The notes: generated from the letters alone by a model not told the origin. DNA of 9,024 bases from Lachnospiraceae bacterium (GCA_022798035.1 JAAWLS010000071.1:1-9024), one strand, 5' to 3'. Numbered from the stretch's first letter, positions 1 through 7,921 are shown. Program-made: numbers and translations.

Positions 1-810
1 CCCGCCGTGCACCAGCACCGGCGTATGCTCCAGGGTCTGAATCAGGTTAGGTTTCAAGGCATCCTTCAGCAGCGCCGCCATAGCTCCTGTCGCCTGCAAA
101 TCATCTGCTGTCACAGGTTTTCCCTCAAAATTATAAGCCACAATCATTCGGCCCAGACGTTTCTTCAAATCAGCCATATCCTCCGCCAGACAAAGCACCG
201 CCATAATCTCAGAAGCCACGGTAATCACAAAATGGTCTTCCCGAACCATTCCATCCATTTTATTTCCAAGGCCTACCACGATATTCCGAAGCACACGGTC
301 GTTCATATCCAGACAACGTTTCCAAACCACCTGTCTTGGGTCAATTCCCAGAAGATTTCCCTGCTGAATATGGTTATCCAAAAGAGCCGCCAGCAGATTA
401 TTTGCAGAAGTGATGGCGTGGAAATCCCCGGTAAAATGCAGATTCAAATCCTCCATGGGAACCACCTGGGCATATCCTCCTCCGGCCGCCCCGCCTTTGA
501 TTCCAAAACAAGGTCCCAAGGAAGGCTCCCGCAGAGCCAGAACTGCTTTTCTGCCCATCTTACCAAAAGCTTCTCCCAATCCCACACTGGTGGTTGTCTT
601 GCCCTCTCCTGCCGGCGTAGGATTGATAGCAGTCACCAGTATCAATTTTCCATCTTCTCTCTCTTTTACGCGCTCCATCAACTCATTGGATAATTTTGCT
701 TTATACTTTCCATACAATTCCAAATCATCTTCCCTGATGCCCAACTGTGCCGCCACATCCTTGATGTGAATCATTTCTGCTTCTTGTGCAATCTGAATGT
801 CTGTCTTCAT
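1..810 (-). CDS. fhs: Formate-tetrahydrofolate ligase (formyl-THF synthetase), N-terminal part, cut by window edge
   Basis: This enzyme joins formate to tetrahydrofolate using ATP to make 10-formyl-THF, feeding one-carbon metabolism, purine synthesis and, in acetogens, the methyl branch of the Wood-Ljungdahl pathway. It is cytosolic. The first 270 codons are visible and the frame runs open to base 1; family members are about 555 residues, so roughly half is missing. The protein starts [10 protein letters not shown]. The nucleotide-binding loop TPAGEGKTT is at residues 65-73, followed by the family-typical [20 protein letters not shown] from about residue 94. The start at 808-810 is supported by GGGAGG (bases 816-821) five bases upstream. 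Only 32 bases separate it from the ftsK stop and no terminator is visible between them, so co-transcription with ftsK is likely (inference). Identification is firm. Confidence 0.96.
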   Translation of the reverse strand, partial: MKTDIQIAQEAEMIHIKDVAAQLGIREDDLELYGKYKAKLSNELMERVKEREDGKLILVTAINPTPAGEGKTTTSVGLGEAFGKMGRKAVLALREPSLGPCFGIKGGAAGGGYAQVVPMEDLNLHFTGDFHAITSANNLLAALLDNHIQQGNLLGIDPRQVVWKRCLDMNDRVLRNIVVGLGNKMDGMVREDHFVITVASEIMAVLCLAEDMADLKKRLGRMIVAYNFEGKPVTADDLQATGAMAALLKDALKPNLIQTLEHTPVLVHGG

Positions 811-842
811 TTTGACCTCCCATATCTCTGTGTGATTTTGTT

Positions 843-3827
843 TTACAAATGTTCCTCTATATATGTCTCAAATTCTTCCAGCGTCATCTGCACTTTCCTT
901 GGTTTTGTGCCTTCCTCCGGCCCTACCACTCCGGATTCCTCCAACTGGTCCATAATTCTGGCTGCCCTGTTAAATCCTATTTTAAACATGCGCTGCAGCA
1001 TGCCAATGGAGCCTTTCTCTTTCTCTATCACAAATCTTCCCGCGTCCGCAAAATACGCATCCCGCTCACCCGCGCCGCTGCCGCCTCCGGAAGAAGCGCC
1101 AATAGAAACCGTATTTACTTTTTCTTCTATCTCAGAATTATACACCACTGTACTTTGCTTTTTCAAGAAACCCACAACAGATTCCACTTCGGAATCTGAT
1201 ACAAAGGGCCCCTGAACGCGCAGAGGTTTCTGATAGCCCTGCGGATAAAAAAGCATATCTCCGTTTCCCAGCAGTTTTTCCGCTCCGTTCATATCCAGAA
1301 TCGTTCTGGAATCCACGCCGGAAGACACGGAAAAAGCAATTCTGGAAGGCATATTCGCCTTAATCAAACCTGTGATAACATCCACAGAGGGCCGCTGGGT
1401 TGCGATAATCAGATGAATTCCGGCCGCTCTTGCCAGCTGGGCCAAACGGCAGATAGCATCCTCCACATCTCCTGGCGCCACCATCATAAGGTCTGCCAGC
1501 TCGTCCACAACAACAACAATCTGTGACAGTTTCTCTGGTTTTGCATATCCTTCCGGCTCATCCATCTGTGCAATTTTCTGATTATACCCTCGCAAATCCC
1601 GTACCTGGCAGTCTGCAAATTTTTGATATCGGTCCATCATCTCTGCCACGGCCCAGTGAAGGGCGCCTGCAGCTTTTTTCGGGTCTGTCACTACAGGAAT
1701 CAACAGATGGGGGATTCCGTTGTACACGCTTAACTCCACCACTTTGGGGTCAATCAGAATCAATTTCACATCATCCGGGTCTGCTTTGTAGAGAATACTC
1801 ATAATAATGGTGTTGATACACACAGATTTTCCAGAACCTGTGGCTCCCGCTATCAACAGATGAGGCATTTTCGCAATATCAGCCACCACGGCCTGTCCTC
1901 CGATGTCTTTTCCCGCCGTAAAGCAGATATTGGATTTGTGCCGCTGAAATTCCTCGGATTCCACCATATCTCGAAACCGCACCATAACATTTTCTTTGTT
2001 GGGAACCTCAATTCCAACTGCTGCTTTGCCTGGAATCGGGGCTTCAATTCGGATATCTGTCGCCGCCAGATTTAATTTGATATCGTCTGCTAAATTTACA
2101 ATTTTGCTTACCTTCACTCCCATTTCCGGCTGCATCTCATAGCGGGTCACACTTGGCCCGCAGCTCACATCGGTGATGGTGACATTCACTCCGAAATTTT
2201 TCAAAGTCTGCTGTAATTTTAATGCAGTCTCCTGCAGGTATTTTCTGGAATCTCCTTGGGCCTGCTCTCCTTTTTTCAACAGTGAAAGGGGTGGGAAAAT
2301 ATGCTCTGGTTTGGAAATTCTTCTCTGGCTGTTTCCAAAATCTGCCTCTCTTTGAGTCCCCATTTCCTCCTTGCGCGCGGAATCTGTCTCTTTTTTGGTC
2401 CCCATTTCCTCTCTGCTCACAGAATCTGCCTTGGCCTCTGCCCCGAAATTCTCTTCTCTTTCTCTCGATAAAGATGATTCCTCTGCCCTTGCTGCAGATT
2501 CTTTCTCTGTATCTGCCTCCATCAGAGAGTTTAGCACATCTTCCAGCTCAAACTCTTGCTCAGATACATGTCCGTCTGCCTGTTCTTCAGCTGCCCTTGA
2601 AATAATTGCTGACTCAAGGCCTGCAAATACTTCATCCGAAATATCAAAATCATGCAGTATGTCATTCTGTAAGCTGTCTGCAGCCTCTTTCTCCGCCGCA
2701 CCAAAAGGCTCAGGCGTAATGACAACTGGTTCTTCCCGGGCCAGCAGCACCTCTGTTTCTCCTGTTTCCAATGGCCACTCTCGTTCTTCCTTTAACAATT
2801 CTCCCTGCTTCTTCTCGGATGCCAGACCGCTGCGCCTCGGCATTTTATGTACTTTTTCCACTACCACCGGTTCCGATAATATGGATTGAGGCTGGCTCTT
2901 TGTCGTTTTGACTGGAATGTCCACAACAGGCACAGCAGACATTTTTTCCTTTTTTTCCCATCCCACTACATGTTTCATTGTTTTAGGAGGAACTTCTTCT
3001 TTTTTATTGGCAAATAACTTTTCTTTCAGCTCCTTGGAAAATGCTTCTGTCTCAATGGGCAGTTTCAGCTCACTGATATTGTCAGAGTGCTCTGGTGATA
3101 CCGGCTGGATTCTCGTATCAAGGGCAACTCCCTCTACTTTTCGGTCCATTCTCCTCTGATTTCTCTCTTCTCTTCTCAGTTCTTTTACTTCTCTGCGCCT
3201 TGCGGCATCCTCTCTAGCCGTATCATAAACTTTCCGGCTGCTTTTTTTCACACCACCCAAAAAAGAGCGCTCTGTCAAAAGCACCAGAGAAATAATCAAA
3301 GCGATAATATCCACCACATAAGTCCCTGCTTTTCCAATAGCAGGACAAAAGAACATAGCCAGCAGGCCGCCTAATGCTCCGCCGCCGCTTTTGTGCTCCG
3401 CTGCATATTGAAAGGATTTCTGTAACTGGTAAGTTTCAGAATCTCCTGCCACCAGTTCCATAAACAGGCATAAAAATGACACAAACACTGCGCCTGCCGT
3501 TATTTTTACAATCGCAATCCCATTATCCCGGTTCGACACCATAAATGCCGCTCCCACAAAAAAACAGATGGGAAATATGTATGCTGCCATTCCCAACACA
3601 CCGAAGCAAAAACCGCTCACTTTTGTTCCCACAAAACCGCCGACTCCGAGATTGCTGAGAAATAATATGATACACACTGCCAGAATAATGAGAAGTACTA
3701 CCTCGCTTCCAAAAGATACTTCCTGGCTTCCTCCTTTTTTGCGGTTTCCTCTCTTCCCGGAGGTGTTCTTTCCTCCGGTACTTCGGGTATTTTTCTTCCT
3801 TGCTGTGCTTTTAGGTTTTGATGCCAT
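843..3827 (-). CDS. ftsK: FtsK/SpoIIIE-type DNA translocase with long acidic linker
   Basis: This is a membrane-anchored, ATP-driven double-stranded DNA pump that clears chromosome from the division septum, or moves it into the forespore in sporulating relatives. The product has 994 residues, longer than B. subtilis SpoIIIE (about 790). The N-terminus is Lys/Arg-rich (1-35) and is followed by hydrophobic membrane segments at about 43-60, 66-97, 104-126 and 150-184. A charged Glu/Lys-rich linker runs from about 190 to 508. The motor starts near FPPLSLL (511). Walker A is GATGSGKS (661-668, Lys667) and Walker B is VVVVDE (Asp775-Glu776). The typical FtsK stretch [17 protein letters not shown] follows. 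A winged-helix gamma domain (about 923-985, with [25 protein letters not shown] residues) would read polar DNA signals. A GGAGG site (3835-3839) lies seven bases before ATG. The extra length is almost all linker. Whether it acts as FtsK or SpoIIIE cannot be told from sequence. Confidence 0.97.
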   Translation of the reverse strand: MASKPKSTARKKNTRSTGGKNTSGKRGNRKKGGSQEVSFGSEVVLLIILAVCIILFLSNLGVGGFVGTKVSGFCFGVLGMAAYIFPICFFVGAAFMVSNRDNGIAIVKITAGAVFVSFLCLFMELVAGDSETYQLQKSFQYAAEHKSGGGALGGLLAMFFCPAIGKAGTYVVDIIALIISLVLLTERSFLGGVKKSSRKVYDTAREDAARRREVKELRREERNQRRMDRKVEGVALDTRIQPVSPEHSDNISELKLPIETEAFSKELKEKLFANKKEEVPPKTMKHVVGWEKKEKMSAVPVVDIPVKTTKSQPQSILSEPVVVEKVHKMPRRSGLASEKKQGELLKEEREWPLETGETEVLLAREEPVVITPEPFGAAEKEAADSLQNDILHDFDISDEVFAGLESAIISRAAEEQADGHVSEQEFELEDVLNSLMEADTEKESAARAEESSLSREREENFGAEAKADSVSREEMGTKKETDSARKEEMGTQREADFGNSQRRISKPEHIFPPLSLLKKGEQAQGDSRKYLQETALKLQQTLKNFGVNVTITDVSCGPSVTRYEMQPEMGVKVSKIVNLADDIKLNLAATDIRIEAPIPGKAAVGIEVPNKENVMVRFRDMVESEEFQRHKSNICFTAGKDIGGQAVVADIAKMPHLLIAGATGSGKSVCINTIIMSILYKADPDDVKLILIDPKVVELSVYNGIPHLLIPVVTDPKKAAGALHWAVAEMMDRYQKFADCQVRDLRGYNQKIAQMDEPEGYAKPEKLSQIVVVVDELADLMMVAPGDVEDAICRLAQLARAAGIHLIIATQRPSVDVITGLIKANMPSRIAFSVSSGVDSRTILDMNGAEKLLGNGDMLFYPQGYQKPLRVQGPFVSDSEVESVVGFLKKQSTVVYNSEIEEKVNTVSIGASSGGGSGAGERDAYFADAGRFVIEKEKGSIGMLQRMFKIGFNRAARIMDQLEESGVVGPEEGTKPRKVQMTLEEFETYIEEHL
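2346..2429 (-). repeat. 42-bp in-frame tandem repeat in the ftsK linker
   Basis: Two adjacent imperfect 42-bp copies encode 14-residue units, [14 protein letters not shown] (residues 467-480) and [14 protein letters not shown] (481-494). The shared block reads ccccatttcctc on the plus strand, with its copies exactly 42 bases apart (offset measured at 2362 and 2404). A weaker related stretch ([13 protein letters not shown]) precedes them. The repeat sits just before the motor domain, in the low-complexity acidic linker, so copy number could change without breaking frame. Confidence 0.8.
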
Positions 3828-3865
3828 TCTATTTCCTCCAAACTATCCTTTATTCCCACAGAACT

Positions 3866-4036
3866 GCACTTCTGTCTTTTATCACAGAATTTTCTCTTCT
3901 AGCTGCGCTTTGATTTTCTCTATCCTGACACAGATTTTTCCTCTATCAGCGCTTTGATTTTTTATCCTGACAGAGATTCGTTCTTTTACATTGCGCTTTG
4001 ATTTTCCTTATCTTGGCACATTATTTATAGTTTAGC
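3866..4036. repeat. 44-bp intergenic tandem repeat (three copies plus one decayed copy)
   Basis: The 213-base gap between tepA and ftsK contains three units beginning with an identical 13-base core, gcgctttgatttt, at 3905, 3949 and 3993. The starts are exactly 44 bases apart. Copies 1 and 2 also share tatcctgaca; copy 3 has the variant tatcttggca. A more degenerate version (gcacttctgtcttttatc) begins at 3866, 39 bases before copy 1. One minus-strand frame is open for 41 codons across the array (4007-3885) but has no ATG, GTG or TTG, so coding is unlikely. I do not recognise the repeat family. No terminator-like hairpin with a U tract is evident here, so tepA and ftsK may still share a transcript. 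Confidence 0.8.
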
Positions 4037-4040
4037 ACAT

Positions 4041-4745
4041 TCAGTCCAAATTGTCATTACTACTTTCTTCTATCATTTGATGCAGTTTTTTCATTGCCTC
4101 GTCAATTCCCCCCACTTCATTGATAATTCCCTCGGCCACTGCCTGGTTTCCCACCAGAATAGTACCCAAATCTTTCGTCAGCATGCTGGTATTCATCATC
4201 ATTTTTTCCAGCTGTTCCTGGGTTGCAAAGCAATGTTCTGCGATAAATCCCGTAATTCTGTCCTGCATCTGCTGGAAATAATCGTAAGTCTGAGGCGCCC
4301 CAATCACCAGCCCATTCAGCCGCACCGGATGAATTACCATTGTTCCCGTAGGGACAATATAAGAGTAATCAGTGGAAACTGCCAAAGGAACTCCAATAGA
4401 ATGACTTCCGCCCAGCACCAGAGAAACCGTCGGTTTGCTTAAAGACGATATCATCTCCGCAATCGCCAAACCGGATTCCACATCGCCGCCCACCGTATTG
4501 ATAATCACCATAACACCGTCCACACTCTCGTCATCTTCAATGGAGGCAAGTTTGGGCAGTACATGTTCATATTTTGTCGTCTTAGTATTCGGAGAGAGGC
4601 TTTCATGACCTTCAATTTCTCCTATAATTGATAAGAGATGGATTTTATGGTGCAGCCTTCCCTGCTCTAAAGTAAGCTGGCCCATCTCTTTGATTTCTTC
4701 ATTTTCATTCTTTGTCTTTTCCTGTTGTTTCAGATTTTCTTCCAT
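4041..4745 (-). CDS. tepA: TepA-like ClpP-fold serine peptidase
   Basis: This 234-residue protein belongs to the ClpP/crotonase superfamily, TepA (YmfB) branch, a cytosolic serine peptidase group. B. subtilis TepA was named translocation-enhancing protein and its physiological substrate is not settled. A charged N-terminus (1-28) precedes the fold. INTVGGDVESG (82-92) provides the oxyanion-hole glycines. GGSHSIGVP (112-120) holds the likely nucleophile Ser116, and VIHPVRLNG (137-145) holds His139. The third triad member is not obvious: the position matching ClpP Asp171 appears to be non-acidic, with Asp192 close by. AVAEGIINEVGG (202-213) matches the end of the ClpP fold. An AGGGG site (4753-4757) lies seven bases before the start. 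The gene directly precedes ftsK, matching the B. subtilis tepA-spoIIIE neighbourhood (known synteny). An ordinary ClpP is less likely given the SHSIGVP and HPVRLNG motifs. Confidence 0.88.
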   Translation of the reverse strand: MEENLKQQEKTKNENEEIKEMGQLTLEQGRLHHKIHLLSIIGEIEGHESLSPNTKTTKYEHVLPKLASIEDDESVDGVMVIINTVGGDVESGLAIAEMISSLSKPTVSLVLGGSHSIGVPLAVSTDYSYIVPTGTMVIHPVRLNGLVIGAPQTYDYFQQMQDRITGFIAEHCFATQEQLEKMMMNTSMLTKDLGTILVGNQAVAEGIINEVGGIDEAMKKLHQMIEESSNDNLD

Positions 4746-4820
4746 AATAAATCCCCTTTCTGCTTCTGCATCTTTGGCATCTCTTCATCAGTATGGGATT
4801 TTTCACAGAAATTTATACGC

Positions 4821-4851
4821 AAAAACAGATGCAATGATAAATTGCACCTGT
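4821..4851 (-). terminator. Intrinsic terminator between glgA and tepA
   Basis: Read on the minus strand, ACAGGTGCAAT pairs with ATTGCATCTGT (plus positions 4841-4851 and 4825-4835) as an 11-bp stem with one G-U pair and a five-base loop. A run of five T residues follows directly (4825-4821). This is the best terminator shape in the gap. It would end glgA readthrough, or attenuate a transcript entering tepA. An A-rich stretch on the other side makes it partly bidirectional. Confidence 0.75.
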
Positions 4852-4863
4852 CTTTTATCTTGC

Positions 4864-4898
4864 AGGATTAGGGCGCACTTTCCTGACACCCTAATCCT
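4864..4898. other. Inverted repeat (10-bp perfect stem) before tepA
   Basis: AGGATTAGGG (4864-4873) and its exact reverse complement CCCTAATCCT (4889-4898) flank a 15-base loop. On the minus strand three further pairs (two G-U, one G-C) could extend the stem to 13 bp. No U tract follows on either strand, so it is not a classical terminator. It could be an RNA hairpin in a tepA leader, or a processing or stability element after glgA. Confidence 0.65.
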
Positions 4899-4899
4899 C

Positions 4900-4915
4900 A
4901 TAGGAAATTTCCTAT
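4900..4915. promoter_or_regulatory. Perfect 16-bp palindrome, possible operator
   Basis: ATAGGAAATTTCCTAT is a perfect palindrome without a spacer, one base from the neighbouring inverted repeat. It folds poorly as RNA because there is no loop, so a binding site for a dimeric DNA-binding protein is the simplest reading. I do not recognise it as a LexA, Fur, Rex or CcpA site. Its role is inferred from symmetry only. Confidence 0.4.
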
Positions 4916-4934
4916 AAGATAAAAATATTACCAT

Positions 4935-4963
4935 GCTGCTGCGAAAAAACACGTCGCAGCAGC
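4935..4963 (-). terminator. Hairpin just after glgA, probable terminator or 3' end
   Basis: GCTGCTGCG (4935-4943) and CGCAGCAGC (4955-4963) form a perfect 9-bp GC-rich stem with an 11-base loop that is mostly U on the minus strand. It begins six bases after the glgA stop codon. The downstream minus-strand sequence is AT-rich (ATGGTAATATTTTTATC) but lacks an immediate U run, so termination may be incomplete. A second, better terminator lies further on at 4821-4851. Confidence 0.55.
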
Positions 4964-4969
4964 CACATT

Positions 4970-6424
4970 TTAACATTCGCCCATCAAATATTTATACAGG
5001 CCTTCGTAGCGGAATTTTGAAGCATTCCAGGAATAATCATTTGCCATGGCACGGTCTATCATCTGATTCCACTGACGTTTTTTATCGAAATAAATGTGTT
5101 TGGAATAGTTGATTACATTGAGCATCTCCTCGCCATTGTAGTTGGAAAAAGAGAATCCATCTCCCACGTTGTCATATTCATTGTAGGCCTGAACTGTATC
5201 TTTCAGCCCGCCGGTCTCACGTACAATCGGAATGGTTCCATAGCGGAAAGAAATCATCTGAGTCAGCCCGCAGGGTTCAAATCTGGAAGGCATCAAAAAT
5301 GCATCTGCCGCACCGTACAGTTTATGTGCCAAGTCATCCGAATAACAGATATTTGCAGAAATTTTATCTGGATATTTCCATGCAAAATGGCGGAACATGT
5401 TCTCATACTGAGCATCTCCAGTTCCAATGACAACCAGCTGTGTATAGTCGTCAATGATACGCTCAATTACATAATTGATTAAATCCAGTCCTTTCTGGTC
5501 CGTCAAACGGGAAATCAATCCAATCATATAACGCTTTTTATCCACTGCAAGCCCAAGTTCCTGCTGAAGTCTCTCTTTGTTCAGAGCCTTCTTCTTCCTA
5601 TGGTCTTCCGGCCCATAATTCACATAGAGCTTCTCATCGGTCGCAGGATTGTATACATTGTAATCAATACCGTTTACAATGCCCTGCATGTCCATATGTC
5701 TGGCAGAGAGAAGTCCATTCAATCCCTCTCCGTAATAATCGGTCTGTATCTCCTGGGCGTATGTGTCGCTGACTGTTGTGATATAGTCTGCATATACCAG
5801 ACCGCCTTTTAACATATTGGCGTCTTTCTTGAATTCCAGTTTATCCGGTACAAACAAGTCCGCAGAAAATCCTGTCAGGCCTTTCATAGTTTTTACATCC
5901 CATATTCCCTGGAATTTCAGATTGTGAATTGTCATAATGGACTTCATACCCCAGAAAAACATATCCCCCTGAAATTCTGTTCTTAAATACACAGGAATGA
6001 AGCCTGTCTCCCAGTCATGACAGTGAATAATCTGCGGCTGAAAATTAATCAGCGGAAGCATGGAGAGCACTGCCTTGTCAAAGAAAATAAATTTTTCCAC
6101 ATCAAATCGAATATCGCCATAGGGCAGAAAACAGTCAAAATATTCCTGATTATCCACAAAATAATATGTGATTCCGTCCATTTTATACTGCAGAATTCCC
6201 ACATACTTATTCTGTATGTAACTTCCGCAGCTCATATAAAAATGAGTCACATACTCAAACTGATTTCTCCATTTTTCCGGAATACAGGTATAATTTGGAA
6301 TGACAACTCGAATATCCCAATCTTTTTTGTCAAATTCCTTGGGCAATGCCCCGCATACATCAGCTAATCCTCCTGTTTTGATAAAAGGTACGCACTCAGA
6401 CGCTGCAAACAGAATTTTTCTCAT
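4970..6424 (-). CDS. glgA: Glycogen synthase, ADP-glucose type (GT5)
   Basis: This enzyme transfers glucose from ADP-glucose to the non-reducing end of an alpha-1,4-glucan to build glycogen in the cytosol. The product has 484 residues, normal for bacterial GlgA (about 475-485). The GT-B fold signatures are in order: KTGGLADVCGALPK (16-29), the sugar-nucleotide site; CHDWETG (135-141); TIHNLKFQG (165-173); SRLTDQKGLD (305-314) with Arg306 and Lys311; and PSRFEPCGLTQ (379-389), where Glu383 corresponds to the conserved catalytic-region Glu of E. coli GlgA. GGAGGA (6431-6436) lies six bases before ATG. No glgC, glgD, glgB or glgP is beside it here, so glycogen partners must lie elsewhere. The 198-base leader region contains potential RNA structure that could regulate it (inference). 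Confidence 0.97.
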   Translation of the reverse strand: MRKILFAASECVPFIKTGGLADVCGALPKEFDKKDWDIRVVIPNYTCIPEKWRNQFEYVTHFYMSCGSYIQNKYVGILQYKMDGITYYFVDNQEYFDCFLPYGDIRFDVEKFIFFDKAVLSMLPLINFQPQIIHCHDWETGFIPVYLRTEFQGDMFFWGMKSIMTIHNLKFQGIWDVKTMKGLTGFSADLFVPDKLEFKKDANMLKGGLVYADYITTVSDTYAQEIQTDYYGEGLNGLLSARHMDMQGIVNGIDYNVYNPATDEKLYVNYGPEDHRKKKALNKERLQQELGLAVDKKRYMIGLISRLTDQKGLDLINYVIERIIDDYTQLVVIGTGDAQYENMFRHFAWKYPDKISANICYSDDLAHKLYGAADAFLMPSRFEPCGLTQMISFRYGTIPIVRETGGLKDTVQAYNEYDNVGDGFSFSNYNGEEMLNVINYSKHIYFDKKRQWNQMIDRAMANDYSWNASKFRYEGLYKYLMGEC

Positions 6425-6491
6425 GGCTACTCCTCCAAAATCAATTATTTTTTATAACTATTCAGCCCCTCGAAAACAGCAGTTCAAAATG

Positions 6492-6507
6492 TTCAAATTT
6501 ATTTGAA
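6492..6507. other. Short AT-rich inverted repeat upstream of glgA
   Basis: TTCAAA (6492-6497) and TTTGAA (6502-6507) form a 6-bp perfect stem around a four-base loop, with another TTCAAAA copy at 6483-6489. It sits about 70-85 bases before glgA. There is no adjacent U tract, so it is not a clear terminator. It may be an operator half-site pair or a chance AT-rich symmetry. Confidence 0.3.
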
Positions 6508-6528
6508 AAGGAATGAATTACTATTTTC

Positions 6529-6620
6529 AAAGAGGTGGGCTCCTAAGCGGCAGACAACTACCTCCTTAGAGATAAATACAGCTTTGCCGGCATATCTTGG
6601 CCTGGAGTTCTGAATAGCTG
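6529..6620 (-). ncRNA. Candidate structured RNA between metY and glgA
   Basis: No gene fits the gap at 6425-6622, but this part looks structured on the minus strand. Domain I is CAGCT (6616-6620) pairing with AGCTG (6579-6583), with an inner CCAGGC (6600-6605) to GCCGG (6587-6591) stem. Domain II has two competing helices: CTCTAAG (6565-6571) with CTTAGGAG (6540-6547, one bulge), or AAGGAGGT (6560-6567) with ACCTCTTT (6529-6536, one G-U). They share bases 6565-6567, so only one can form. AAGGAGG resembles a ribosome binding site but no worthwhile ORF follows. I do not recognise a known riboswitch family. It could be metY 3' sequence, a glgA leader element or a small RNA. Confidence 0.35.
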
Positions 6621-6622
6621 CT

Positions 6623-7906
6623 TTAAGATATATCCTCCAATGCCTGCTCCAAATCAGAAATGATATCCTGAGCATTCTCAATGCCAACAGACAAACGAAT
6701 CAAGTCCGGCGCTACGCCTGCCTCCACCAGCTGTTCATCCGTCATCTGGCGGTGAGTATGGCTGGCTGGGTGAAGAACACAAGTCCTGGCATCTGCCACA
6801 TGAGTGACAATGGCAATCATTTTTAACTTATCCATAAATTCCACAGAAGCTTTTCTTCCGCCTTTTAATCCGAAGGAAATGACGCCGCAGGTTCCGTTCG
6901 GCATGTATTTCTGGGCCAAATCATAGTACTTATTGTCCTTTAATCCGGCAAAATTCACCCAGGCCGTCTTCTCATTGCTGTTCAAAAACTCTGCCACTTT
7001 TCTGGCGTTTTCACAATGCCTCGGCATTCTAAGATGCAGCGTTTCCAGCCCTACATTCAATAAAAATGCATTCTGCGGTGACTGAATAGAGCCTAAATCA
7101 CGCATTATCTGGCTGGTAGCCTTGGTGATATAAGCTGCTTTACCAAATTTCTCCGTGTAGACAATTCCATGATATGTGTCATCTGGCTGCGTCAGACCTG
7201 GAAACTTATCTGCATACTGATTCCAGTCAAAATTACCGCTGTCAACAATGCATCCTCCCACGCACATTGCATGACCATCCATATATTTTGTGGTAGAGTG
7301 AGTCACAATATCTGCGCCCCACTCAAAGGGACGGCAATTAATCGGCGTTGCAAACGTATTATCCACTATCAGAGGAACCCCGTGGTCATGAGCAGACTTT
7401 GCAAACTTTTCAATGTCCAGCACCACCAACGCAGGATTTGCAATAGTCTCTGCAAACAGTACCTTCGTATTAGGGCGAAAAGCCTGTGAAATCTCCTCCA
7501 AAGAAGCATCTGGGTCAATAAAAGTACACTCAATGCCTTGTTTCTTAAGCGTTGCCCCGAAAAGATTAAAGGTGCCTCCATAAACAGTAGAAGAACATAT
7601 CATATGGTCTCCTGCCTCGCAAATATTAAACACAGCATAATAATTTGCCGCCTGTCCAGAGGATGTCAACATAGCCGCCACTCCTCCCTCCAGCTCACAA
7701 ATCTTTTCTGCCACTGCGTCATTTGTGGGATTCTGCAGTCTGGTATAAAAGTACCCGCTGTCCTCCAAGTCAAACAGTCTGCCCATCTGGTCGCTGGTAT
7801 CATACTTGAAAGTAGTACTCTGGTAAATGGGGAGTACTCTGGGCTCTCCCTTCTTGGGATGCCAGCCAGACTGGATGCATTTTGTTTCTATCTGGTAATT
7901 ACTCAT
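6623..7906 (-). CDS. metY: O-acetylhomoserine sulfhydrylase (aminocarboxypropyltransferase)
   Basis: This PLP enzyme makes homocysteine from O-acetylhomoserine and sulfide, a direct-sulfhydrylation route to methionine, in the cytosol. With the start chosen here the product is 427 residues, the usual MetY length (about 425-430) and longer than typical cystathionine gamma-synthases (about 380-400). Cys/Met-metabolism family features are clear: YTRLQNPT (54-61), SSGQAA (82-87), VDNTFATP with cofactor-contacting Asp182, and HSTTKYMDGH with the Schiff-base Lys207. IRLSVGIE near the C-terminus is also typical. An in-frame ATG at 7951 would add 15 unrelated residues (MFEKGDCYTYRRKWH) without a ribosome site. 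The ATG at 7904-7906 has AGGAGG upstream and gives the family-like start MSNYQIETKCIQSGWHP. It appears monocistronic. The acyl group preference (acetyl rather than succinyl) is from family similarity. Confidence 0.93.
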   Translation of the reverse strand: MSNYQIETKCIQSGWHPKKGEPRVLPIYQSTTFKYDTSDQMGRLFDLEDSGYFYTRLQNPTNDAVAEKICELEGGVAAMLTSSGQAANYYAVFNICEAGDHMICSSTVYGGTFNLFGATLKKQGIECTFIDPDASLEEISQAFRPNTKVLFAETIANPALVVLDIEKFAKSAHDHGVPLIVDNTFATPINCRPFEWGADIVTHSTTKYMDGHAMCVGGCIVDSGNFDWNQYADKFPGLTQPDDTYHGIVYTEKFGKAAYITKATSQIMRDLGSIQSPQNAFLLNVGLETLHLRMPRHCENARKVAEFLNSNEKTAWVNFAGLKDNKYYDLAQKYMPNGTCGVISFGLKGGRKASVEFMDKLKMIAIVTHVADARTCVLHPASHTHRQMTDEQLVEAGVAPDLIRLSVGIENAQDIISDLEQALEDIS

Positions 7907-7915
7907 GTGCCACTT

Positions 7916-7921
7916 CCTCCT
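7916..7921 (-). promoter_or_regulatory. Ribosome binding site fixing the metY start
   Basis: AGGAGG on the minus strand ends nine bases before the ATG at 7906, whereas the upstream in-frame ATG at 7951 has no such site. A small hairpin, AGGTG/CACCT (7924-7928 with 7936-7940), ends two bases upstream of it. Confidence 0.85.

Noticed and set aside
7..1215. Long plus-strand open frames opposite fhs and ftsK
   Set aside because: They lie wholly or largely antisense to strongly conserved proteins, have no recognisable domains and lack good ribosome sites.
3885..4007. Small minus-strand gene (ylzJ-like) between tepA and ftsK
   Set aside because: The 41-codon open frame has no ATG, GTG or TTG and its sequence is just the repeat translated.
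3905..4036. 44-bp periodic repeats as a CRISPR array
   Set aside because: Only 13 bases are identical between units, the rest drifts as in a decaying tandem repeat, there are only three clear units, and no cas genes are present.
6529..6620. 6S RNA
   Set aside because: 6S RNAs are about 180-200 bases with a long closing stem. Here the 3' segment pairs with sequence only about 25 bases upstream, and a full-length 6S would have to overlap the metY coding end.
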